This document shows, piece after piece, positions 15,643 to 24,374 of a stretch of 36,338 nucleotides of DNA. The position numbers were made by a program, and so were the translations under genes. The stretch lies in NCBI RefSeq assembly GCF_021502675.1, contig NZ_JAKFHA010000012.1:171391-207728 (forward strand), written 5' to 3'. The DNA comes from Yinghuangia soli. Lineage in GTDB: Bacteria > Actinomycetota > Actinomycetes > Streptomycetales > Streptomycetaceae. Positions within the stretch are counted from its first letter, which is position 1. Each line of letters opens with the position of its first letter. The notes beneath the pieces are model-generated. The model was not told the origin of the DNA and did not search any database. It saw only the letters and a list, made by a program, of their open reading frames with translations.

Positions 15643-16749
15643 GTGCGACGCGATCGTGCAGTACCGGATCGGCATCGCGGTGAAGATCCGGACAGCAGAG
15701 CGGCGACGCCCGACGAGCGGTCCGAGGCCGGCGGCCGGTACGCGCCCGGCGGCCGCTACGAGCCCGCCGACGACGCCGCCATCGATGCGGGCCTGCCGCC
15801 GGACGGACCACCGGACCGCCCGCCGCCCGACGACGTCCTCCTGGACCGCATCCAGGGCGGCTGGCTCGGCCGCTACGCCGGCGCCCACATGCTCGCCGAC
15901 CCCGCCGAGCCGCTGGACCGCAGCGACGCGGTCGACCGCGCCGTCCTGACGCTGCGCATGCTGGAGACGTACGGGCCCGGCTTCACCCACGAGCAGATGG
16001 CGTCGCTGTGGCTGCTCACCCTGCCGTTCCTGCGCCCGGGCGGCGCCGAACGCGCCGCGTACCGCAACCTGGTCGAAGGCGCCACCGGCCCCGGCGGCGC
16101 CGGCACGCTGCCCAGGCCCGCCTCCCACCAGGAAGGCGACGGTGCACTGCCGCGCGCCGACCTGTACGGCTACATCGCCCCCGGCGACCCGCGCCGCGCC
16201 GCCCGCCTGGCCCGCAAGGACGCGCAGCTCTCGCATGCCGCCAGCGGCCTGTACGGGGCCATGTGGGTGGCCGCGCTGTCCTCCGCCGCGTTCACTGCGC
16301 ACGACGCCACCGAGGCGGTCGCGGTGTCCCTGCGGCACATCCCGCCCCGCTCCCGGCTGTTCGACGCGCTGTGCGAGGTGCTCGTCGCGCACGCCCGCGG
16401 CCGGACCTGGCGGTCGGTCGTCGACGACATCCACCGCGAGCACGCGCACTACGGCCCGCAGCACGCGGTCGGCAACGCCTGCCTCATCGCGGCCGGACTG
16501 CTGTGGGGCGAGGGCGACTGGGTGCAGTCGGTCTCGCTGACCGTGCAGGGCGGCTGGGATACGTCGGTGGGACCGGCCGCCACCGGATCGGTGGCCGGTG
16601 TGCTGGTCGGCACCGAGGGCATCCCGGTCGAGTGGCGGCACGCGGCCGTGGACCGGGTGCGCACCTCCGTCCCGGACGCGGGGGAGTGCCGCATCGCCGA
16701 TCTGGCCGGAAGGACGTATGCGTTGGCCCGCACCAACGCGCTGTCCTGA
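15643..16749 (+). CDS. ADP-ribosylglycohydrolase-like protein, degenerate site
   Basis: 368 aa. The fold is recognisable from RIQGGWLGRYAGAH, LPFLRPGGAERAAYRNLVEG, DLYGYIAPGDPRRAARLARKD, LSHAASGLYGAMWVAAL, AAGLLWGEGDW and LTVQGGWDTS, which match the Mg-dependent DraG/ARH family. The metal ligands appear damaged. The acidic stretch usually read as DDDTNYTVL is DRSDAVDRAVL (about residue 92), and the GGWDTD signature reads GGWDTS (about 307). The protein may therefore bind ADP-ribose or a partner without hydrolysis. The first 55 residues are a charged, proline-rich extension. The GTG at 15643 has a strong GGGAGGG site. A perfect hairpin separates it from the converging aminotransferase gene. 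Confidence 0.85.
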   Translation: MRRDRAVPDRHRGEDPDSRAATPDERSEAGGRYAPGGRYEPADDAAIDAGLPPDGPPDRPPPDDVLLDRIQGGWLGRYAGAHMLADPAEPLDRSDAVDRAVLTLRMLETYGPGFTHEQMASLWLLTLPFLRPGGAERAAYRNLVEGATGPGGAGTLPRPASHQEGDGALPRADLYGYIAPGDPRRAARLARKDAQLSHAASGLYGAMWVAALSSAAFTAHDATEAVAVSLRHIPPRSRLFDALCEVLVAHARGRTWRSVVDDIHREHAHYGPQHAVGNACLIAAGLLWGEGDWVQSVSLTVQGGWDTSVGPAATGSVAGVLVGTEGIPVEWRHAAVDRVRTSVPDAGECRIADLAGRTYALARTNALS

Positions 16750-16874
16750 CGCACCGTGATAATTGCCGAGTTGCGCTTCCGGGCGCGTTCACGGCGTGTT
16801 CACGGCGCGTTCCAAGGTCGAAACTGCGCCGCCGGAAAGAAATCCCATTCCGGCGACCCGAAGAATTGCGCGAA

Positions 16875-16904
16875 GGCGGTGCGCAAATGGTCTTGCGCAC
16901 CGCC
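16875..16904. terminator. Perfect 12-bp terminator hairpin
   Basis: GGCGGTGCGCAA (16875-16886) pairs perfectly with TTGCGCACCGCC (16893-16904) around a 6-nt loop. It lies between the converging ADP-ribosylglycohydrolase-like and aminotransferase genes. It is the end of the leftward polysaccharide arm. Confidence 0.85.
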
Positions 16905-16926
16905 CCACATGATTTCTGATTAGCCG

Positions 16927-18129
16927 TCAGATCCGGTCGGCGTGCCCCTGGATGCGCACCACGGCGTCCGCGATCCGCAGCACCGTCGCCTCGTCCATGT
17001 GCGACCACAGCGGAACCGTCAGCACCCGGTCGGCCATCTTCTCGGTGACCGGCAGTGCACGCTCGCCGGCCCACTCCGCGTACGCCTTCTGCAGGTGCAC
17101 CGCAGGGTAGAAGTAGCGCCGCGAGTCGATGCCCTCGGCCTTCAGCGCGGCGCCCAACGCCTCGGTACCGCAACCGAATTCGTCCGGGTCGATGATCAGC
17201 GTCAGGTCCTTCCAGGTCGAGCTGTCGCCCTCCGCCAGCCGCGGCAGCGCCAGTCCCGGCAGGCCCGCGACGCGCTCCGCGAACGCCGCGACCATCGCCC
17301 CGCGGTGCGCGATGCGCTCCGGCAGCGACCGCAGCGACACGAGGGCAAGTGCCGCGTGCAGCTCGGACATCCGGGCGTTCAGACCCGGGAAGACGCAGTC
17401 GTAGTCGCCCGGATTGCCGTAGCCGCGCCCGAGGCGGATCTGCTCGGCCAGCGCCGCGTCCCGGGTGGCCACCAGGCCGCCCTCCGCGGCCACCACGACC
17501 TTGGTCGGGCTCAGGCTGAACACCTCGGCGCTGCCGAACCCGCCGATCGGCTGCCCGTTGCGGCGGCTGCCGAACGCGTGGGCCGCGTCGTACAGCAGCG
17601 GTACGCCGTAGTCGTCCGCGGTCTTCTGCAGCTCCTCCACGTCGCACGGCGTGCCGTACACGTGCGTCGCCATGAGCGCCTTCACGCCCCCGGCCGCCTC
17701 GGAGTGCGCCAGAGCGGCCGCCGCGTCCGCCGGGTCGAGCGTCACATTGTGCTCGTTGACCTCCGCGAACACCGGTCGCCCGCCTGCCCAGTGGGCCGCA
17801 TGTGCGGTCGCCGAGAACGTGAAACTCGGCATCACCACCCGGTGGCCCGCCACCCCGAAGGCCTGCAGCGCCAGCATCAGGCCGCTGGTGCAGTTCGACA
17901 CCGCGACGACATGCGGGACGTCGAGGAACTCGGCTGCCGCCTCCTCGAGTTCGCGCACCGTGTCGCCGTTGGTCAGCTGCCCGCTGGTCAGGATCCCGTC
18001 CAGTCGGCGGTCCAACTCCGCGCGGTCCGGCACCTGCACGCGCGTCAGCGGCAGCCCTTCCGGAAACAGCGCCGTCCCGCCCAACGCCGCCGGCAGCCCC
18101 GCCCCGGCCCCACCATCCGTCACCGCCAC
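16927..18129 (-). CDS. DegT/DnrJ/EryC1/StrS sugar aminotransferase
   Basis: A 400-aa PLP-dependent aminotransferase expected to convert a nucleotide-linked keto-sugar to an amino-sugar, using Glu or Gln as donor. Family features are SGQLTNGDTVRELE, SNCTSGLMLALQA, MPSFTFSATAHA, LLYDAAHAFGS and the Schiff-base lysine Lys210 in SLSPTKVVVAAEGG. The C-terminal half carries DYDCVFPGLNARMSELHAA. It is the last gene of the leftward arm. The start is GTG at 18129, 7 nt after a GGGAGGGGGG site; a second GTG at 18123 overlaps the upstream stop as GTGA. The upstream GNAT gene suggests the new amine may be acylated. No sugar 4,6-dehydratase lies nearby. Confidence 0.93.
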   Translation of the reverse strand: MAVTDGGAGAGLPAALGGTALFPEGLPLTRVQVPDRAELDRRLDGILTSGQLTNGDTVRELEEAAAEFLDVPHVVAVSNCTSGLMLALQAFGVAGHRVVMPSFTFSATAHAAHWAGGRPVFAEVNEHNVTLDPADAAAALAHSEAAGGVKALMATHVYGTPCDVEELQKTADDYGVPLLYDAAHAFGSRRNGQPIGGFGSAEVFSLSPTKVVVAAEGGLVATRDAALAEQIRLGRGYGNPGDYDCVFPGLNARMSELHAALALVSLRSLPERIAHRGAMVAAFAERVAGLPGLALPRLAEGDSSTWKDLTLIIDPDEFGCGTEALGAALKAEGIDSRRYFYPAVHLQKAYAEWAGERALPVTEKMADRVLTVPLWSHMDEATVLRIADAVVRIQGHADRI

Positions 18130-19718
18130 TGCGGTTCCCCCCTCCCTGCGGCCGGGAACCCTGTCCCGGCCGGACTGGTCGCCGATCCCGGCGAATTGGG
18201 TGTGCTCGGCCAAGCCCCGGACACCGAGAGCGACCCCGCCGCCGGACCCGAGACGGGACCCGGCGCCGAGGGAGAACCCGACGCGGACCCCGCCGCGACC
18301 CCCGGCCCCGCACCCGGCACGGACGGCCCCTGGCCGCCTGCCTTCGCCTTCACGGGGCCCTTGCGGCGCCGGCGGGTCCCCTGCCCGTCCGGCACCTCGG
18401 GTTTCGATATCGCGAGCAGCACGAGCACGAACGGGAAGACCTGGACCCGCTCACGGGTCAGGATCCCGAAGTTCTTGATGTTCGCGAACGCCATCGCGAA
18501 CACCAGCGTGTAGACCAGCGCGAACGCCAGATACGGCCGTCTCACCAGCAGCGCGGGCAACTTGCGCAGCCGGGCCAGCGACGTCACCACGAGCGCCATC
18601 AGCAGCACGCCCTCGAGCGAGGCCAGCAGCGCCTGCATGTTGTGCACTTCGAACGGGAACGGCCGGAACAGCACGGTCATCAGCGACTGCGGCAGATGCG
18701 ACGGCGAGATCACACTCGTCTGCTCCACCGCCGCGCCCGAGGCCGAACCGCCCTGCGCCGTCTGCGTCTGCGTATGGTTCAGCACCTGCGTCGCGGACCC
18801 GGCGCTCAGGTCCGCGGTGCCGAAGAACTTCCCGACCTGCTTGAGCGCGATCACCGCCGCCGCGCCCAGCACGACCGCACCGAACCCGGCGCGCAGCGGC
18901 CCCAGTGCGGAAACCTGCTGCGGACGGCTGCGCAGCAGATAGCCGACCATCAGACCGCACATGATGAGCACCGTCACGTGCGGCCGGACCATCGTGGTGC
19001 CCGTCATGCCGAGCAGCAGGAAGAAGTACGCACCGCGCCGCCGCACCAGCAGCAGCGCACACCCGTACGCACACATGCCCAAGGTCAGCAGCATCCAGGT
19101 GTCTTTGCCGATGCCCGATGGCCAGAACAGCAGCGACGGCAGGAAGAACACCAGCTTCGCGTACCGCTTCCGGTCCCCGTCCGGGTAGGCGATCGTGAAC
19201 GCCCGCCAGCACAGGTACAGGCCCCAGAAGCCCATCCACGAATAGACCAGATACCCCGACAGGATGGACTGCCCCACAAAGGAGTAGACGATCCCGGTCA
19301 CGATCATGATGAAGCCGGTCCCGATGACCTTGCGGCCGATGTCGACCGTGAAGTCGCCGTCACGGAAATGCACCGCGAGCTGGCGGCCGATCCGGTCGTA
19401 CGTGGCCGCGTCCGCGGTGCCGTCGTACAGCACGAACGACATCCAGTAGCGCGCGAAGCACGCCACCAGCTTCGCGACCAGCGCCCACACCACGATCTTC
19501 TGGAACCACGGGTCATCGTCGCGGGTGAAGCGCTCCAGCAGCGGAATGCTCAGCGTCAGCAGCAGCGGGAACACGATGAGCGCGCCCCACATGTCGTAGG
19601 CGCGGTTCTCCATCGCCCACGCGAAGACCGCCACGTAGAAGCCGACCACCCCGGTCGCGGCCAGACCGGCCCAGGGCACTCGCGGAGGACGGAACCGCGT
19701 GAGCGCGGTGCCGCTCAA
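18120..19718 (-). CDS. Polytopic membrane protein, possible Wzy-like polymerase
   Basis: 532 aa with about ten hydrophobic segments between residues 18 and 425, for example LAATGVVGFYVAVFAWAM, IGTGFIMIVTGIVYSF and LVFFLPSLLFWPSGIGKD. A long extracytoplasmic loop (SAGSATQVLNHTQTQTAQ and following) sits before the last helices, and the final 100 residues are a basic, then Pro/Gly/Ser-rich tail. Its place between a co-polymerase, glycosyltransferases and an aminotransferase suggests a glycan polymerase. Wzy proteins have little sequence conservation, so this is inference; an integral glycosyltransferase is the alternative. It starts with TTG at 19718, overlapping the upstream stop (TTGA), and ends overlapping the aminotransferase start. 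Confidence 0.8.
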   Translation of the reverse strand: MSGTALTRFRPPRVPWAGLAATGVVGFYVAVFAWAMENRAYDMWGALIVFPLLLTLSIPLLERFTRDDDPWFQKIVVWALVAKLVACFARYWMSFVLYDGTADAATYDRIGRQLAVHFRDGDFTVDIGRKVIGTGFIMIVTGIVYSFVGQSILSGYLVYSWMGFWGLYLCWRAFTIAYPDGDRKRYAKLVFFLPSLLFWPSGIGKDTWMLLTLGMCAYGCALLLVRRRGAYFFLLLGMTGTTMVRPHVTVLIMCGLMVGYLLRSRPQQVSALGPLRAGFGAVVLGAAAVIALKQVGKFFGTADLSAGSATQVLNHTQTQTAQGGSASGAAVEQTSVISPSHLPQSLMTVLFRPFPFEVHNMQALLASLEGVLLMALVVTSLARLRKLPALLVRRPYLAFALVYTLVFAMAFANIKNFGILTRERVQVFPFVLVLLAISKPEVPDGQGTRRRRKGPVKAKAGGQGPSVPGAGPGVAAGSASGSPSAPGPVSGPAAGSLSVSGAWPSTPNSPGSATSPAGTGFPAAGRGEPQWR

Positions 19719-20932
19719 AAGACCTCCAGGTCACCCAGGGCCAGATGCCAGGAGTTCAGGGTGTGCGGGTCGAGTCCGTACGGCAGCGGCCGCAGCGGGC
19801 GCGCGACCATGAGCATGCCGGTCCGCGGCGGCGTCGCGTAGCCCGCGTACCGCGCGGCCCGCGAGGCGTCCGAACCCGGGGTCAGATGCGTGGCCACGTG
19901 GTCGCAGCCGGACAGCCCGGCCGCGGACAGCAGGCGCCGCGCGGTCATCCGGTCGCCCGGCCGGATCAGCAGCTGCGACAGCGTGAACTCCGCCAGCGGC
20001 CCGCGCATCCGCGGCCGCCCGAACGCGACACCGTCCAGCACGCCCTGCCGGTACGCGGCGATCACCCGGTAGTCCAGCCCCGGCGCCGACCCGTAGCGCC
20101 AGCGCAGGTACGCCTCGGTCGGCCGCGTGCGCAGCCGCTCCGGATACAGCGCGGCATCCGCCGAATCGGCGTCTCCGATCAGCTCCTCCAGGCCGTTGCG
20201 GGCCGCCGGATCGGCGAAGAACTGCTGCGCGGTCGGGAACCGGCAGCGGATCGCCGACGCATCACCGGTCGCCCGCGGCAGCTCCGAGACATCCGGCAGC
20301 GTCGAACCCGACGAACCCGGACCCGACGAGCCGAAGGACCCCGAACTGCCCGACGCGTACGAACTGCTCACCGCGCCCCGGCGTCCCGGACGGCCCGAAT
20401 CGGACCCGCCCGGCACCCGCTCCGCCTCGCCCGACCGCAGCTCGCGCAGCCCCTTTGCGAACGCCAGCGGCCGGATCGGGTGCAGCGCGATCGGCACCTT
20501 GCCCACCTCGCGCCAGCCCATCTTCAGATAGCCCGGCAGGCTGTTCGCGTTCGGCGTGTTGAACACCAGGTCGGTGTCCGCCGCCATCCGCTGCAGCAGA
20601 TCCATCGTCAGCTGCCGGAACAGGCCGCGGCCCTGCGCCTCCGGATGCGTCGCGGTGTCCACCGCCCGCACCGCCCGGACGGTCTCCCCGCGGAAGGCGA
20701 ACTCCCAGCGCAGGAACAGCCGTACCGCCACCACGCGGCCGTCCGCCGACTCGGCGACCAGCCCCGGACTGGACCCGAACGGGTTCTCCCGGTGCTTCCA
20801 GTCGAAGAACTCCTGGGTGCGCTCGCCCGTCGGCCCGCCGGCCAGCGACGCCTCGAGCAGCGCCAAGACCTGCGCCTCGTCGTCCTTGGCGAGCTCCCGG
20901 ACCAGGACGTCGTCCTCGCGTCGGTCGGTCAT
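19715..20932 (-). CDS. GNAT family acyltransferase
   Basis: 405 aa. The N-terminal GNAT domain (about 1-160) contains the acetyl-CoA-binding motif A as TATHPEAQGRGLFRQL, followed by FNTPNANSLPGYLKMGW. A Ser/Gly-rich linker (about 205-245, SSSYASGSSGSFGSSG) leads to a second alpha/beta part with EAYLRWRYGSAPGLDYRV, which looks like a further GNAT-like domain. The length is twice that of a simple GNAT. It probably acylates an amino-sugar in the same pathway as the aminotransferase at 16927; this is inferred from context. The ATG at 20932 overlaps the stop of the upstream glycosyltransferase as ATGA, and its own stop overlaps the TTG of the next gene, so translation is probably coupled. Confidence 0.85.
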   Translation of the reverse strand: MTDRREDDVLVRELAKDDEAQVLALLEASLAGGPTGERTQEFFDWKHRENPFGSSPGLVAESADGRVVAVRLFLRWEFAFRGETVRAVRAVDTATHPEAQGRGLFRQLTMDLLQRMAADTDLVFNTPNANSLPGYLKMGWREVGKVPIALHPIRPLAFAKGLRELRSGEAERVPGGSDSGRPGRRGAVSSSYASGSSGSFGSSGPGSSGSTLPDVSELPRATGDASAIRCRFPTAQQFFADPAARNGLEELIGDADSADAALYPERLRTRPTEAYLRWRYGSAPGLDYRVIAAYRQGVLDGVAFGRPRMRGPLAEFTLSQLLIRPGDRMTARRLLSAAGLSGCDHVATHLTPGSDASRAARYAGYATPPRTGMLMVARPLRPLPYGLDPHTLNSWHLALGDLEVF

Positions 20933-22122
20933 CGTGCCAGTACCTCCCGGTACACGTCCTCGATCCGCGCCTGCGCGCCCGCGACGTCGAACGTCTCCGA
21001 GCGCAGCCGCGCCGCCTTGCCCCACGCCCGCCGACGTGCCGGATCCGCCGCCGCCTCCGCGAACGCGGCCGCCAGCGCGGCCGGATCGCCCGCCGGGACG
21101 ACCCGGCCCTCGACACCGTCGGTCACGATCTCCGGCATGCCGCCGACATCGGTGACCACCACCGGCAACCCGGTGGCCATCGCCTCCATCAGCGCGACCG
21201 GCAGGCCCTCCTGCCGCGATCCGAGCGCGAACACGTCAAATGCGGGCAGGAGTTCGGGCACGTCACCGCGCGAGCCGGTGAACACCACCGAACCGGCCAG
21301 GTCCGGACGCGACGCGCGTTCCCGCAACTCCGCCTCCAGCGGCCCCAGCCCGATCAGCACCAGCCGCGCTCCCGGCTCACTCTGCCGCAGCAGCGCATGC
21401 GCCTCAAGAAGCCCGGCATGGTCTTTCTTCGGCGTGAAGTTCGCGACGACGCCGCAGGTGAACGCGTCCTGGTCCAGATCGAGCAGTCGGCGCGCCCGCT
21501 CCCGCCCGCCCGCACCCGGCAGCGCACCGCCCAGGTCCGGACCGTGGTAGATCACCCGCAGCGGCTCCACCCCCGGCCGCGGCCGCGGCAGCCGCGCCGG
21601 ATCGATCGTCGCGGCGACCGCCTTCGACACCGCGATCACCGCGGCATTGCGCTTGTACGTCCAGGCGTTCGCCAACCGGGTGGGCGTGCGGTAGCGGTGC
21701 CACAGGTTGTGCTCGGTGTGCACCAGCGTCACACCGCGGCTCACCAGCATGCGCGCCGCGAACGCCGGCACCGGCATGTGGGTGTGCACCACGTCGTACC
21801 CGCGCGCCGCGACCAGCCGCCGCAGCCGCAGCGGCCACGACCGGTCGGCCCGGGTCTGCGACCCGGCCGACGCCGGGTCGGCCGACCGCGTGCTGCCGCC
21901 CGGGTCGTCGCCGAGGCAGTGCACCGTGACACCCGCCTCGCGCAGCGCGGGCACGAGCGCGTCCTTCCACGGAAGGACGTACGCCACCTCGACCTCGAAA
22001 CGGCTCCGGTCCGCATGCCGCGCGCAGTTCACCAGCAACTGCTCGGCACCGCCGCGGCCCAGCCCCTTGGTGAGCCAGAGGACCCGCACCTTGCGAGCGG
22101 GCGGATCCCCGGGCGTCGTCAC
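20929..22122 (-). CDS. Glycosyltransferase family 4 (GT-B)
   Basis: A 397-aa retaining glycosyltransferase acting at the cytoplasmic membrane on a glycan precursor. The N-terminal Rossmann half starts VLWLTKGLGRGGAEQLL, and the donor half contains CGVVANFTPKKDHAGLLEA and the E-x7-E motif in SRQEGLPVALMEAMATG, then PVVVTDVGGMPEIV. The sugar donor and acceptor are unknown. The ATG at 22122 overlaps the stop of the co-polymerase gene (ATGA). Its TGA overlaps the GNAT start. It is the second gene of the overlapping leftward run. Confidence 0.94.
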   Translation of the reverse strand: MTTPGDPPARKVRVLWLTKGLGRGGAEQLLVNCARHADRSRFEVEVAYVLPWKDALVPALREAGVTVHCLGDDPGGSTRSADPASAGSQTRADRSWPLRLRRLVAARGYDVVHTHMPVPAFAARMLVSRGVTLVHTEHNLWHRYRTPTRLANAWTYKRNAAVIAVSKAVAATIDPARLPRPRPGVEPLRVIYHGPDLGGALPGAGGRERARRLLDLDQDAFTCGVVANFTPKKDHAGLLEAHALLRQSEPGARLVLIGLGPLEAELRERASRPDLAGSVVFTGSRGDVPELLPAFDVFALGSRQEGLPVALMEAMATGLPVVVTDVGGMPEIVTDGVEGRVVPAGDPAALAAAFAEAAADPARRRAWGKAARLRSETFDVAGAQARIEDVYREVLAR

Positions 22123-24182
22123 GGCCGGTCCTCCGGCCCCGACTGCCCGCCCCGGCTCCGGCGCCCGCCCGGACGCCCGAAGTGCCCCAGGTCACCCGGC
22201 TCCTCGTCCAGGAAACCGCCGCCGCCGTAGCCCTGCGGGCCGTCGAACGGGTCGTCCAGGTCGCCCGGGAAACCTCCGGACTGCGGCTCGCCCGGCCGGA
22301 CGCTTATCGTGCGCAGCTGCGCGGTGTGCACGAACGAGTCCGAGTCCGACTCGCGCGCGGCCGGCGGCCGCGGTGCGTCGTCGTCCTGGAGGTTCGCACC
22401 TCCGGAACCTGCACCGGAGCGGCTCGAACCGCCGGAGCCATCCGGGCTGCCCGGCCTTATGGCGACCGCCGACGTGCTGCCGTCGCCCAGTTCGGGACGC
22501 TGCGCCCAACTGGGCGCGGACCGCTCGCCGTCCTCCGCGGACAGCTCCGCGGCATTGGACCGACCGCGCAGGATGAGCCCGCTGCCCGGCACCGCGGACA
22601 GCCCGCGGCCGGTGCTGCGCACGCCGACCGTCGACGGGTCGGTGCCGATCAGGGCGATGCCCGCGACCGGCACACCGGTCCGGGTCAGCAGCTCGGAGAC
22701 GCGCGAGGCCTGATCCGGCGTCAGGTTGCCGCTGCGGGTCACCACCAGCATCGCGTCGGAGTGCTGGATCAGGTCGTTGGTGTCGTTCGCGAACAGCAGC
22801 GGCGCGCTGTCCACCAGGACGACGTCCGCGTGGTGCCGGGCCCGGGCGATGACCTCGCCCACGCGCAGCAGCAGAGCCGCCGGGTAGCTGGTCGGCGCGC
22901 CGCCGGTTATCACGCGCACGTGCGGGATCTCGGTGGCCCGGATGACGTGTGCGAGGTCGGTCTCACGCTCCGACAGCAGCAGCTCGGACAGCCCGGTGCC
23001 GGGCTTGGCACCCAGGTACATGTGCGTCTCGGGGTTGCGGAAGTCGCAGTCCAGGACGAGGACTGAGCGGCCCGCCTCGGCCAGCGCCGCGGCCAGGTTG
23101 GCGACCGTGCTGGTACGCCCGTCGCCCGGCTTGGGGGAGACCACGAGGATGACCGGCGCCGGGTCGGTGAACTGCCGGACCGGGAGCGAGGAGGTGCGTC
23201 CGGTCCGCGGCGCCTCGCCGAGCCGGAAGGCCAGCCCGGGCGGCCCGGACAGCAGCAGCGCCGAGCGGAGGGAACGGTACGCCTCCGCCACCGGGCTGCC
23301 GGGGCGCGACGCCACCAGCACCGTGTGCCCGGCCCGCATGCGCCGCGGCGCGCGCGGCACCTCGGCGATCACCGGCATCCCGAAGGCGTCCTCGACCTGC
23401 AGGCGGCTGCGCAGCCGCATGTCCATGCGGTCGACCATGAGCGCGGCCACCAGGCCGAGCGCCAGACCGAGCGCACCGGCCAGGGCGAGCCGCAGCCCGC
23501 GCGACGTCGGGGCCAGGATGCTCGTCGCGGCGTTCGCCGAGCTGCGCAGGTTGTCCTGGACGAGGACCTTCGGGTCCGCGAACGGAGACGACCACTTCGC
23601 GTACTCGCTGGACGCCTTCTCGTACTGCTTCTGGATGTTTATCAAGTCGGTGTACGTCGGGCTCGTGGCCTTCGACTTCTCCGGCAGCTTGTCCACTTCG
23701 CCCTGCAGCCGCTGGAACTCCGCGCGCAGCCGGTCCACCTCGGGCTTCATCGCGTCCGCGGTGGCCTGGTAGCGGGCCCGCTGCTTCTCGGCGAAGAGCT
23801 TGACCGTGTTCTTCGCCCAGGACGACGCCAGCGCCTCGGCGGCGGCCTTCGTCGACCCCTTGGTGGTGACCCAGAAGATGCCCGCCTCGCCGTCGACGCC
23901 CGTCTCGACCCGGGCCGCGACCAGCGCGGAATCCTCGCCGAGCTCAGCACCGACCAGTTTCGCGACCTCGCCCGCGTCGGAGACCAGCTTGACGTTGATG
24001 AGCGGGAATTCCTTGTCCGTCTCCGGCGCGCGGACCACCGAGATGTTGCTGGTCCAGTTGTTGCCCAGCGCCTTCGGATCCGACGGGGTGAGCATGAACC
24101 CGGCCACCAGCCCCACCGCCAGGCAGGCCAGCACCAGTTTCCAGCGGCGCTGCAGGACGGAGAAGTAGCTAGAGGTCTCCAC
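22119..24182 (-). CDS. Wzz/BY-kinase-like polysaccharide co-polymerase
   Basis: 687 aa. A Wzz-type part has two membrane helices (about 13-30 and 228-250) flanking an extracytoplasmic segment with a predicted coiled coil (DRLRAEFQRLQGEVDKL). A cytoplasmic MinD-like ATPase follows, as in bacterial tyrosine kinases: Walker A region SPKPGDGRTSTVANL, Walker A' VLVLDCDFRNP (about 380), Walker B VVLVDSAPLL (about 455). The Walker A lysine is arginine (Arg356). The C-terminal 150 residues are Gly/Ser/Asp-rich and lack a tyrosine cluster. It should set chain length or polymer export in this locus; kinase activity is doubtful. The GTG at 24182 follows a GGAGGGGG site, and it heads the five-gene overlapping run. 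Confidence 0.9.
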   Translation of the reverse strand: METSSYFSVLQRRWKLVLACLAVGLVAGFMLTPSDPKALGNNWTSNISVVRAPETDKEFPLINVKLVSDAGEVAKLVGAELGEDSALVAARVETGVDGEAGIFWVTTKGSTKAAAEALASSWAKNTVKLFAEKQRARYQATADAMKPEVDRLRAEFQRLQGEVDKLPEKSKATSPTYTDLINIQKQYEKASSEYAKWSSPFADPKVLVQDNLRSSANAATSILAPTSRGLRLALAGALGLALGLVAALMVDRMDMRLRSRLQVEDAFGMPVIAEVPRAPRRMRAGHTVLVASRPGSPVAEAYRSLRSALLLSGPPGLAFRLGEAPRTGRTSSLPVRQFTDPAPVILVVSPKPGDGRTSTVANLAAALAEAGRSVLVLDCDFRNPETHMYLGAKPGTGLSELLLSERETDLAHVIRATEIPHVRVITGGAPTSYPAALLLRVGEVIARARHHADVVLVDSAPLLFANDTNDLIQHSDAMLVVTRSGNLTPDQASRVSELLTRTGVPVAGIALIGTDPSTVGVRSTGRGLSAVPGSGLILRGRSNAAELSAEDGERSAPSWAQRPELGDGSTSAVAIRPGSPDGSGGSSRSGAGSGGANLQDDDAPRPPAARESDSDSFVHTAQLRTISVRPGEPQSGGFPGDLDDPFDGPQGYGGGGFLDEEPGDLGHFGRPGGRRSRGGQSGPEDRP

Positions 24183-24262
24183 CGGTCCCCCTCCGGATCG
24201 CGGTCAAGGAGTGAGCGTTCGGGCACACGGCGCCATATTCGCATGTCACGAAGGCGTGGCGA

Positions 24263-24278
24263 GTCAACGGTAGTTGAC
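24263..24278. promoter_or_regulatory. GTCAAC/GTTGAC dyad before co-polymerase gene
   Basis: GTCAAC (24263-24268) and GTTGAC (24273-24278) form a perfect 6-bp inverted repeat with a 4-nt spacer. It lies 80-95 bp upstream of the GTG at 24182, in the 192-bp gap behind the upstream glycosyltransferase. On the minus strand it includes TTGACT, a -35-like hexamer, so it could be an operator or promoter for the five-gene run. No good -10 is evident. Confidence 0.4.
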
Positions 24279-24374
24279 CCGGTCCACTGCGGTCGCGCCG
24301 TGTTGTGCCGGAACTGTGGAGGTTTTGCCGGGACCCGCGCGCGTGTTCGCGGGGCCGGGTGCGGAACTGTCGGA

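Noticed and set aside
15430-16641. Minus-strand frame opposite the ADP-ribosylglycohydrolase-like gene
   Set aside because: The plus frame shows family motifs throughout; the minus frame is only a GC-skewed shadow.
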